NCBI GenBank assembly: GCA_037132075.1
Contig: JBAXPV010000003.1
Location: forward strand, 113,633 to 177,632
Length of the DNA stretch: 64,000 bases
From: JBAXPV01 sp037132075
Lineage (GTDB): Bacteria > Bacteroidota > Bacteroidia > Bacteroidales > CAIXZF01
Direction of reading: 5' to 3'
The position numbers were made by a program, and so were the translations under genes. The notes beneath the pieces are model-generated. The model was not told the origin of the DNA and ran no database searches. It was given only the letters and a program-made list of their open reading frames with translations. Positions 17,631 through 24,838 of the stretch are shown here, piece after piece. How positions within the stretch are numbered: position 1 is the first letter of the stretch; every line of letters begins with the position of its first letter.

Positions 17631-18290
17631 CTAATCTCTCCACAAATAAGGAAATAGCATAAATGAAAGGCTAACAATAATTACGTTTATCGCACTTAAT
17701 CCAATCAACAGCCGAAGTCCCTGTGTCCATGCATCGGCGAACAAGGCATATCGTGAAGCTTTGATCACCATCAGCAATAAGGGTAATATAATTGGGAATC
17801 CAAGGATAGCCATAAGTGAAAAGTTATTGCTTGTCCTCGAGGCAATGGCTGAAATCATTGTAAATAATGAAGCAAACCCAATGCTGCCCAAGAGGAAGGT
17901 CAGGGCAAATAAACCGTAATTGACAATAAAACTTCCAAGGAAAAGGATATAAATAAAAAAGAAAAGTATAGACAAAGCCATCATTAATAGCATATTGTAT
18001 AAGATTTTTGCCAGGATGATGCCTTGCGGGCTTGCCAGGGAGTAATAATACAATTGCCTGCCAGTGTTTTCCTGGACAAAACTCTTGGAGATCGCATTAA
18101 CGGCTGCAAACAACAAAATAACCCAATACAGTGCATTCCATCCTGCTGGCTCTAATTTGTTTTCAAATGCCTGGTAACAAAGGAAAATCGTCGATACAAT
18201 ATACAATAGTATCCCATTCAGGGCATATTTCTGTTTGAGCTCAAGACGGATGTCTTTAATTAATAAGGTTTTAATTTCTTGCCAAAGCAT
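17631..18290 (-). CDS. ccmB: Heme exporter permease CcmB
   Basis: A 219-residue membrane protein with six predicted helices, the permease of the CcmAB ABC transporter that powers release of heme-loaded CcmE. The N-terminus (KTLLIKDIRLELKQKYALNGILLYIVSTIF) is typical of CcmB in this phylum. It is the first gene of the ccmB-ccmC-ccmD-ccmE run. The partner ATPase CcmA is not in the window. A -7 box ends only 4 bases before the ATG, so the mRNA may be leaderless. Confidence 0.9.
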   Translation of the reverse strand: MLWQEIKTLLIKDIRLELKQKYALNGILLYIVSTIFLCYQAFENKLEPAGWNALYWVILLFAAVNAISKSFVQENTGRQLYYYSLASPQGIILAKILYNMLLMMALSILFFFIYILFLGSFIVNYGLFALTFLLGSIGFASLFTMISAIASRTSNNFSLMAILGFPIILPLLLMVIKASRYALFADAWTQGLRLLIGLSAINVIIVSLSFMLFPYLWRD

Positions 18291-18294
18291 GAGG

Positions 18295-18302
18295 CAAAGG
18301 TA
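18295..18302 (-). promoter_or_regulatory. -7 box (TACCTTTG) abutting the ccmB start
   Basis: A perfect TAnnTTTG on the minus strand, 4 bases before the ccmB ATG. If active, transcription would begin at or inside the start codon. Confidence 0.5.
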
Positions 18303-18323
18303 ATGAATAGGAAGAAGAATAGG

Positions 18324-19787
18324 TTAAAACCTAATTCCCATTGTCATCACGTAGGTTTGGTTGTGTGTTTTATTTACCACCGGGTTGATTTTATTCTCTA
18401 GCTGATAAAAGTAATATTTCTCAGAGGCATAAGTAAGTACCGTAGCCAGGTCGAGGAAAAAGCTATCAGAGCGGAATCCCAAACCAAAAGTATAAGAGGT
18501 CCTGGCACCATCATTGATCTTATCGGCATAGGGGCTTCCATAAAGCGCATAACCACCTCTTAAACTGATATTGTCAAGCTTATATTCGGCACCGATACGT
18601 AAATTCCCAGTTGACCTGTAAATAGCATGAATCGTATTGTTCGCATCGACAAAGTCCCCGGGAAAGGATGATCTGTAATTTGACTGAGAATAGTCTACTG
18701 CTTCATATTCTCCACTGATAAAGCCTCTTGTCCCGATAATAAAGGCAAGGCTTCCGATGAAACGCTGTGGCGTGGTGAGTTTATAATCAAATAATCCTTG
18801 GGGAGAGTGAGAAACAAAATTATCGCCATTGTCAAAGAAAGAGCTGACGGTGGTATTGTAGGATTCCGACATATGATAAAAATTCGTTGGAGAATGATAA
18901 GCAAGTCCCATCCTTACAAAGGAAAATGGCTTATAGATTATACCGAACTTAAAATTAAAACCATGTCCCTTAATATCCAGGTTGTCATAAACATGCATGG
19001 TTTTAAACTCTTCAAATGCCAGATTCTGAGAAAGGGCATCTTCCTGGTAGGTTTTACTTTCGCTGTAATGCAGGTATGGAAAGGCAAAGCTGGCGCCTAA
19101 AAATAATTTGTCATTATAATTCCCCCCAAAACTAATGACCCACTCATTCATATAACCACTGGATTGAAGACCCTGGGACTGCGTGACACCTCCTGCAGGG
19201 ATAGCGTTGGTATAATTATTCGGGATGCCGGAAAGCGAGTCTGAGTTTAACAAATAGGTGTCATAGGCCAGGTAGGTACTATAACTATCAAGGTTGTTGA
19301 CTGTTTTTCCATTTGCGTTGTTGTTCCAGACGTCCAGGAGAGAACTTTCCATATTTTTCCCGCTGGAAGATATCTGATAATTGAAATTGTTGTTTCGGAC
19401 CAGGTCAAATCCAAATTGAAAGTTTTTCCAACCTTGCTCTGCTTGCTTGTTTTTTGCAGGGAAGACGCTAACAAATCCAATGTTTCCAATGTTGAAGTTG
19501 CCTTTATAGTCATCCATCGAATATCCATTATAAGTTGATTCGGTTTTCCCAAAAAACAAGGTAGGCGAGAAGGTCATTTCATTGGATTTGTAAAGTCCGA
19601 TACCTGCGGGGTTCGTATGCAAAGTAGAGATGTCTGCGCCGAGTGCGCCAAAAGCACCCGCTGAGCCCATAAACCGGGCTGTTCCTCCAAATGTCAGGTC
19701 GCTGAAACGAAGCGCTTCAACTTCATATTGGGCTTTAATTACAAAAGGTAAAACCAGGGCTACAAGGATGATCAAGAGCTTTTTCAT
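18324..19787 (-). CDS. Outer-membrane transport protein of the OmpP1/FadL/TodX family
   Basis: A 487-residue outer-membrane beta-barrel for hydrophobic compounds. Signal peptide: MKKLLIILVALVLPFVIKAQ. The N-terminal segment LTFGGTARFMGSAGAFGALGADISTLHTNPAGIGLYKSNE contains the NPAG motif that marks the FadL hatch region. The remainder alternates polar and aromatic residues with aromatic-ended strands, finishing in a C-terminal Phe (MGIRF), as expected for a barrel assembled by BAM. It lies 24 bases after the Gly/Tyr-rich lipoprotein gene and is probably cotranscribed with it. The substrate is unknown. Confidence 0.85.
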   Translation of the reverse strand: MKKLLIILVALVLPFVIKAQYEVEALRFSDLTFGGTARFMGSAGAFGALGADISTLHTNPAGIGLYKSNEMTFSPTLFFGKTESTYNGYSMDDYKGNFNIGNIGFVSVFPAKNKQAEQGWKNFQFGFDLVRNNNFNYQISSSGKNMESSLLDVWNNNANGKTVNNLDSYSTYLAYDTYLLNSDSLSGIPNNYTNAIPAGGVTQSQGLQSSGYMNEWVISFGGNYNDKLFLGASFAFPYLHYSESKTYQEDALSQNLAFEEFKTMHVYDNLDIKGHGFNFKFGIIYKPFSFVRMGLAYHSPTNFYHMSESYNTTVSSFFDNGDNFVSHSPQGLFDYKLTTPQRFIGSLAFIIGTRGFISGEYEAVDYSQSNYRSSFPGDFVDANNTIHAIYRSTGNLRIGAEYKLDNISLRGGYALYGSPYADKINDGARTSYTFGLGFRSDSFFLDLATVLTYASEKYYFYQLENKINPVVNKTHNQTYVMTMGIRF

Positions 19788-19811
19788 AGTAATGGAGTAT
19801 TAAATGTAATT

Positions 19812-21317
19812 TTATCTTCTTCCGCCAGTGGACCGACTTCCACCACTGCCACTTCCGCCGCTGTTTCCGCCACTGCTCCCGCTGCTGTTTCCCCCGGAAG
19901 AACGTGATCCGCCGCTATAACCAGAGCCACTGGAGCCACTGGATCTGCTGTCATAGCTATTGCCTGAACTGCCGGATTCACGATCACTGTTCACAGGTGC
20001 CGACTCTCTTGATTTGAGACGTTGCTCAGGAGCTGTATAAATAGGACGCTGCCTGCTTGTGTTTTCTCTCACAGCATTGCCCTGTCCTGGAACCCGCTCT
20101 GTTTTTGGACTTACATATTCCTGAGGGGATTTTGGTTTGGTATAGTTGGGAGAGCTATAAGTTTTGGGTTTGGCATAACGAGGTGTTGTCGGAGCAGCCA
20201 TAGCTTTTTGGTTAGGGTTCGCCGGATTAACCCTCGAATTCGGGGCTTGTGGCCTGGCGAGCGGACGACCCTTAAAAGCAGGTGCTTTCACGCTACCGGA
20301 AACTGCATTGGGAGTGCGGCTGCCTTCGTTGTTTGGCCTTACCGTGGCTGCAGGAGCGACGGTGTTGGCACGGCTGCCAGCGTTGTTGTTTATTGTATTG
20401 GGACGTGCAGCATCACTAAAGCCACGGTTGACAGCCATTTGGTAACGATCACCAAAGACCATGTCGTTTGAACGATTCCCTTCAGGACGTAGTCCGTCAC
20501 CACTCTTCCCGGCAGTGCGGCCACTGCCATGATTTGAACCTCGTCCACCACCACTGCCTCTGGGGCCGTAATGTGTATTGTTGTCATAGCTGTTGTAATA
20601 AAAGCTGTTTGGATTCCAGCAACCACAGCATCCTCCGTAATAATCACCATAATATGGGAAGCCATAACCATAACTGTAACCAGGATAACCATAGCCATAT
20701 CCAGGGTAACCATAGCCATAAGATGGATAGCCCCAGCCAAAACCGATAGAAAGTCCTCCATAGCCGAAGCCGAAGCCAAAAGAGGGATTCAACCAGTTGT
20801 ATCCCATATAGATACTGCTACCCCAGTCATCGTAGTTATTGGAATAGTAATAGGAATTTGTATAATAATCGTAATAATAATTGTTTGAAACCGGTGATGG
20901 CTGGAACCTGTTAATCCTGGCAGCATAAGCATAATCATAATAGTTGTCAGGGTCAAAAGTCCCATAATAGGATTTCTCTGTGACAACGACATTGCCGTTT
21001 GGTTCGTAAACTGTCTCAGATTTGGTATAATAAGGTTGTAGGGCAGTGGTATCCTGCACAGAATCTTGCTGCACAGCCGCTTGTTGATCCCCGGATGTTA
21101 TCGTAACAGCAGCCTGCTGTGGCTGATTTTGGATATTCTGCTGCTGATACTGTGGCGCTTGAGTCTGAGTAACAGTCTTTGTTTCCGTTTTTACAACAGT
21201 AATTTGTTTGGGTGGACTATTGTAAACGTCGTCTACAGGAGCATTGACATAATGAACGGCTGTACAAGAGCTTAAAAGTATCCCGAAAATGGCTAAAAAT
21301 CCTGCTAATGTTTTCAT
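19812..21317 (-). CDS. Low-complexity Tyr/Gly/Ser-rich lipoprotein, function unknown
   Basis: A 501-residue protein I cannot assign to a named family. It has a lipoprotein signal with lipobox LSSC (Cys18). The mature chain shows four compositional zones: Gln/Val-rich (about 25-90); Tyr/Asn-rich (about 120-170); a Gly-Tyr-Pro repeat zone with GYPGYGYGYPG (about 175-235) containing a CCGC cluster; then a basic Pro/Asn/Ala zone and a Ser/Gly tail ending in two Arg. Such composition suggests a disordered, adhesive or matrix-forming surface protein, but this is inference. Unusually for this phylum, a perfect AGGAGG lies 8 bases before the ATG. Confidence 0.7.
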   Translation of the reverse strand: MKTLAGFLAIFGILLSSCTAVHYVNAPVDDVYNSPPKQITVVKTETKTVTQTQAPQYQQQNIQNQPQQAAVTITSGDQQAAVQQDSVQDTTALQPYYTKSETVYEPNGNVVVTEKSYYGTFDPDNYYDYAYAARINRFQPSPVSNNYYYDYYTNSYYYSNNYDDWGSSIYMGYNWLNPSFGFGFGYGGLSIGFGWGYPSYGYGYPGYGYGYPGYSYGYGFPYYGDYYGGCCGCWNPNSFYYNSYDNNTHYGPRGSGGGRGSNHGSGRTAGKSGDGLRPEGNRSNDMVFGDRYQMAVNRGFSDAARPNTINNNAGSRANTVAPAATVRPNNEGSRTPNAVSGSVKAPAFKGRPLARPQAPNSRVNPANPNQKAMAAPTTPRYAKPKTYSSPNYTKPKSPQEYVSPKTERVPGQGNAVRENTSRQRPIYTAPEQRLKSRESAPVNSDRESGSSGNSYDSRSSGSSGSGYSGGSRSSGGNSSGSSGGNSGGSGSGGSRSTGGRR

Positions 21318-21325
21318 GGTGTGGT

Positions 21326-21332
21326 CCTCCTT
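21326..21332 (-). promoter_or_regulatory. Strong Shine-Dalgarno site
   Basis: AAGGAGG on the minus strand, 8 bases before the lipoprotein ATG at 21317. Most genes in this window lack such a site. Confidence 0.7.
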
Positions 21333-21338
21333 GGGTTG

Positions 21339-21358
21339 AATGAGCCAAAAAGCTCATT
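21339..21358. other. Perfect 7-bp hairpin in divergent promoter region
   Basis: AATGAGC (21339-21345) and GCTCATT (21352-21358) form a perfect stem around a 6-base A-rich loop, in the gap between the divergent lipoprotein and proS genes. It could be an operator or a 5'-UTR hairpin of the lipoprotein mRNA. Confidence 0.45.
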
Positions 21359-21376
21359 AGGCTTTGTAATTATTAC

Positions 21377-21384
21377 TATTTTTG
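21377..21384 (+). promoter_or_regulatory. -7 box (TATTTTTG) of proS
   Basis: A TAnnTTTG match 42 bases before the proS ATG at 21427. The sequence is AT-rich and no -33 element stands out. Confidence 0.4.
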
Positions 21385-21426
21385 CCTGCACTTATTTAAA
21401 AGCAAATTCTATACCACAAACCCACA

Positions 21427-22902
21427 ATGGCGAAAAATTTCTCTACACGCGACGAAAACTATTCTCAATGGTACAATGACCTGGTCATAAAAGCAGATCT
21501 GGCCGAAAATTCGGCCGTCAGAGGCTGTATGGTGATCAAACCCTATGGCTATGCTATCTGGGAAAAAATGCAGGCGATCCTGGATGGCAAATTTAAGGAA
21601 ACCGGGCATTCCAATGCATACTTTCCGCTGCTTATCCCAAAATCATTTTTTAGCAAAGAAGCCAGTCACGTGGAAGGTTTTGCCAAAGAATGTGCCGTCG
21701 TTACACATTACCGCTTAAAAAACTCACCCGATGGCAAAGGAGTCATCGTGGATGAAGATGCCAAATTAGAAGAAGAATTGATCATTCGTCCCACTTCTGA
21801 GACGATTATCTGGGATACTTACAGGACCTGGGTACAATCTTATCGCGATCTTCCCATCCTGATCAACCAATGGGCCAATGTGTTCCGATGGGAAATGCGG
21901 ACAAGGTTATTCCTACGTACGGCTGAGTTTCTGTGGCAGGAAGGACATACCGCACATGCAACACGACTGGAAGCCATTGCCGAAACAGAACAAATGTTGC
22001 GTGTCTATGCCGATTTTGCCGAGAATTATATGGCTATGCCTGTCCTGCAGGGGATTAAGTCGCCAAACGAACGCTTTGCAGGAGCCGAAGAGACCTATTG
22101 TGTCGAAGCCCTCATGCAGGATGGAAAAGCGCTTCAGGCCGGAACGTCTCATTTCCTGGGGCAGAACTTCGCCAAGGCTTTTGATGTGAAATTCTTAAAT
22201 AAAGAAAATAAGCTGGATTATGTCTGGGCTACCTCCTGGGGTGTTTCAACCCGACTGATGGGTGCCCTCGTCATGACACATTCTGACGACCATGGCCTTG
22301 TATTACCGCCAAAGATGGCTCCAATACAGGTCGTCATCGTTCCTATCTCCAGAAAGCCGGAAGAGTTTGCCGCTGTGAGCGAGAAAGCGCTTGAGATCAA
22401 AAAAGCCCTACTGGCGAAAGGTGTCAGCGTTAAGTTTGATGACAGAGATACCTATACGCCTGGTTATAAATTTGCAGAACATGAGTTCAGGGGTGTTCCA
22501 ATCCGCCTGGCCATCGGTCCGCGCGACATCCAAAACGGGACTGTGGAACTCGCACGACGCGATACGATGGAGAAAGAGACCTACCAGATGACAGACATCG
22601 AGAATAAAATTGTTCACCTCCTTGAGAACATCCAGCAGAACCTCTACAACAAAGCCGCTACCTTCCGTGATGACAACACCCACTATGTGAATACATGGGC
22701 AGAATTCGTGGAAACCTTAGACAATAGAGGTGGGTTCATCTATGCGCATTGGGATGGAACACCCGAAACAGAACAAAAGATCAAAGAAGAGACCAAAGCC
22801 ACGATACGACTCATCCCTATCGACGGTAAAAAAGAAGCCGGTAAATGTGTTTTAACCGGGAAGCCCTCCGAAAGAAGGGTTGTCTTTGCTCGTGCTTATT
22901 AA
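21427..22902 (+). CDS. proS: Proline--tRNA ligase, archaeal/eukaryotic type
   Basis: Prolyl-tRNA synthetase of the type lacking the bacterial insertion editing domain. It is 491 residues long. The N-terminus SQWYNDLVIKADLAENSAVRGCMVIKPYGYAIWEKMQ and the class II motifs RPTSETIIW and FRWEMRTRLFLRTAEFLWQEGHTAHAT are diagnostic. The anticodon-binding domain follows from about residue 300 (VVIVPISRKPEE), with the extra C-terminal zinc-like domain ending VFARAY. Bacteroidota commonly carry this type. It is followed by mazG after 23 bases. Confidence 0.96.
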   Translation: MAKNFSTRDENYSQWYNDLVIKADLAENSAVRGCMVIKPYGYAIWEKMQAILDGKFKETGHSNAYFPLLIPKSFFSKEASHVEGFAKECAVVTHYRLKNSPDGKGVIVDEDAKLEEELIIRPTSETIIWDTYRTWVQSYRDLPILINQWANVFRWEMRTRLFLRTAEFLWQEGHTAHATRLEAIAETEQMLRVYADFAENYMAMPVLQGIKSPNERFAGAEETYCVEALMQDGKALQAGTSHFLGQNFAKAFDVKFLNKENKLDYVWATSWGVSTRLMGALVMTHSDDHGLVLPPKMAPIQVVIVPISRKPEEFAAVSEKALEIKKALLAKGVSVKFDDRDTYTPGYKFAEHEFRGVPIRLAIGPRDIQNGTVELARRDTMEKETYQMTDIENKIVHLLENIQQNLYNKAATFRDDNTHYVNTWAEFVETLDNRGGFIYAHWDGTPETEQKIKEETKATIRLIPIDGKKEAGKCVLTGKPSERRVVFARAY

Positions 22903-22925
22903 TATTTGGTAAAGAAATATCCCAC

Positions 22926-23699
22926 ATGGAGAATACTCAGAGTGCTGCCTTTCTGCGACTATTAAAGATCATGGATGAACTCAGGGCGCAATGTCCCTGG
23001 GATAAGAAACAGACCTTCGATAGCCTTCGATACCTCACCATCGAAGAGATGTATGAGTTAAGTGACTCTATCCTTGAACGAGATCTCCCTGCCATGAAAG
23101 GTGAATTGGGCGACCTGATGCTTCACCTGGTGTTTTATTCAAAGATTGCTTCTGAGCAGGGTGCATTTGATATTGAAGATGTGCTGACGTCAATATGTGA
23201 CAAGCTCATCATCAGGCATCCACATATTTATGGTGATGTCGTTGTGAAAGATGCTGAAGCGGTCAAGGAAAACTGGGAGCGGATAAAACTGAAACAAGGG
23301 AGACGTTCTGTATTGGAAGGAGTTCCTATGGGATTGCCTGCTATTGTAAAAGCTTATCGTATCCAGGAAAAGGCTAGAGGTGTTGGTTTCGACTGGGAAA
23401 AGCCCGAACAGGTATTCGACAAGGTAACGGAAGAACTGAATGAGCTTCGATTCGAAGTAGAATCCGATGCCGCTCATGAAAAAGTTGAAGATGAATTCGG
23501 AGATCTGTTGTTTGCATTAGTTAATTATGCAAGATTCATCAATGTGAACCCCGAAGATGCGCTGGAACGCACCAACCGTAAATTCATCAAACGCTTTCAG
23601 TATCTCGAAGATCAGGCTCGCGATCTCGGTCGCAATCTTCATGATATGACGCTGGCAGAGATGGATGTTTATTGGGAGCAGGCGAAGAGAATGGAATAA
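22926..23699 (+). CDS. mazG: Nucleoside triphosphate pyrophosphohydrolase MazG
   Basis: Hydrolyses nucleoside triphosphates, including non-canonical ones, to monophosphates and pyrophosphate. Two MazG-fold repeats are visible: CPWDKKQTFDSLRYLTIEEMYEL with the ExxE metal motif and GELGDLMLHLVFYSKIA, then KVTEELNELRFEVES and EDEFGDLLFALVNYARFI. I start at the ATG at 22926 (257 residues), because the upstream in-frame extension reads through the end of proS in another frame. It forms a pair with proS; a bidirectional terminator follows. Confidence 0.93.
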   Translation: MENTQSAAFLRLLKIMDELRAQCPWDKKQTFDSLRYLTIEEMYELSDSILERDLPAMKGELGDLMLHLVFYSKIASEQGAFDIEDVLTSICDKLIIRHPHIYGDVVVKDAEAVKENWERIKLKQGRRSVLEGVPMGLPAIVKAYRIQEKARGVGFDWEKPEQVFDKVTEELNELRFEVESDAAHEKVEDEFGDLLFALVNYARFINVNPEDALERTNRKFIKRFQYLEDQARDLGRNLHDMTLAEMDVYWEQAKRME

Positions 23700-23712
23700 A
23701 TTCATGTTTATT

Positions 23713-23817
23713 CGTAGACTCGTGTGGCTCGTGTGATCGTATGATCGTTTGCGCGTTGACGTTCTTCACGTTAAATCGTTCTCCCGTCAACGGGCACCCG
23801 CACACACGAGCTACACG
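23713..23817. repeat. Nested palindromic intergenic element, copy 1
   Basis: The outer arms 23721-23735 and 23803-23817 are complementary at 14 of 15 positions. The inner arms CGTTGACG (23754-23761) and CGTCAACG (23785-23792) are perfectly complementary. The element begins with CGTAGACTCGTGTG (23713-23726), which recurs exactly at 51120-51133. It lies after mazG and before the terminator. Confidence 0.75.
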
Positions 23818-23842
23818 CGCACACGTGCTCACGGTTTTTTCA

Positions 23843-23878
23843 TCAAAAAAAAGGTGCTCCAGACGAAGCACCTTTTTC
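23843..23878. terminator. Bidirectional intrinsic terminator
   Basis: AAGGTGCT (23851-23858) pairs with AGCACCTT (23867-23874), flanked by an A-tract on the left and a T-tract on the right. It serves both mazG (+) and the peroxiredoxin gene (-). Confidence 0.9.
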
Positions 23879-23896
23879 CAATATTATAAAGAATAA

Positions 23897-24529
23897 TTAT
23901 TTCTTTCCAAGATAATCCGCAACACCTTCAGCAGTTGCTTTCATAGCGCTATCACCTTTGTGCCAGTCGGCAGGGCAAACTTCGCCAAATTCCTCGAAAT
24001 GCTGAAGAGCATCAACCATACGAAGTGCTTCATCAACGCTGCGTCCGAGTGGAAGATCATTAACAACCTGGTGACGAACAACACCTGTCTTGTCGATCAG
24101 GAATAAACCACGGTAAGCAACTGGTGCACCATGGAACATCATATCGCCATCATCGTTGTAATCGAGTTCGCCTGCGAGTACATCATAATTGGTAGAGATG
24201 GTCTTGCTGAGGTCAGAGACGAGTGGGAATTTCACGCCTTTGATGCCGCCATTCTTGAGATCGGTATTAAGCCATGCCCAATGGCTGAACTTTGAGTCAA
24301 CAGAACAACCGACAACAGCGACATTGCGTTTGTCGAATTCAGCGATTTTTTCCTGGAAGGCAACGATTTCGGTTGGACAAACGAAAGTGAAATCTAGCGG
24401 ATAGAAGAAGAATACTACGTGTTTCTTGCCAATGAACTGGTCAAGAGAGAAACCATCAACAAATTCACCACCGTTGATAACGGCTTCTGCTGAGAAATGA
24501 GGGGCTTTTTTGCCTACTAATACTGACAT
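23897..24529 (-). CDS. 2-Cys peroxiredoxin (AhpC/Prx1 type)
   Basis: Reduces hydrogen peroxide and organic peroxides in the cytoplasm using thiol donors. The 210-residue chain has the peroxidatic Cys51 in DFTFVCPTE, the following Thr53 and a conserved Arg in RHQVVNDLPLGRSVDE, and the resolving Cys185 in GEVCPADW, so it is a typical 2-Cys enzyme. The GG(L/I)G-YF overoxidation-sensitivity motifs are partly present (KNGGIKG and a C-terminal Tyr-Leu). No dedicated reductase (AhpF) is adjacent. A -7 box TAATTTTG lies at 24627-24634, 97 bases upstream, giving a longer leader than most genes here. Confidence 0.95.
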   Translation of the reverse strand: MSVLVGKKAPHFSAEAVINGGEFVDGFSLDQFIGKKHVVFFFYPLDFTFVCPTEIVAFQEKIAEFDKRNVAVVGCSVDSKFSHWAWLNTDLKNGGIKGVKFPLVSDLSKTISTNYDVLAGELDYNDDGDMMFHGAPVAYRGLFLIDKTGVVRHQVVNDLPLGRSVDEALRMVDALQHFEEFGEVCPADWHKGDSAMKATAEGVADYLGKK

Positions 24530-24626
24530 TGTAATAAGAATTTAATTGTGAATAATAATAAAGTGTTTTTCAATAAACTGATATACAGTTATATAAATTT
24601 GAAAATTTAATTTCGGTATTGGACTG

Positions 24627-24634
24627 CAAAATTA
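24627..24634 (-). promoter_or_regulatory. -7 box (TAATTTTG) of the peroxiredoxin gene
   Basis: A TAnnTTTG match on the minus strand with a TTTG (24660-24657) 22 bases upstream, slightly wider than consensus. It lies 97 bases before the ATG. Confidence 0.45.
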
Positions 24635-24782
24635 CCTAAATAAGCTGAAAAATGAACAAAGTTTTGGAAAATAATTTTAAGACTCACCGCTGAGGGGCGG
24701 AGGCACGGAGTTACGCTGAGGAAAACTATTATTAAAATATATATTTCTGCAAAACAATGCGTTTCCGTTCCTCTGCCGTGCG

Positions 24783-24838
24783 TCTTTCACCAGGAAACCG
24801 ACCTAAGCATTGATTCTTTCACCAAGCCACCGAACTAA
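24783..24838. repeat. Short direct repeat at the tolC-family 3' end
   Basis: Two near-identical 24-base copies (24783-24806 and 24815-24838), both beginning TCTTTCACCA and ending TAA, 8 bases apart. The second copy spans the stop codon of the TolC-like gene; the first lies just outside it. Upstream, 24690-24780 is a low-complexity CACGGAG/CTGAGG-rich stretch. Confidence 0.55.
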
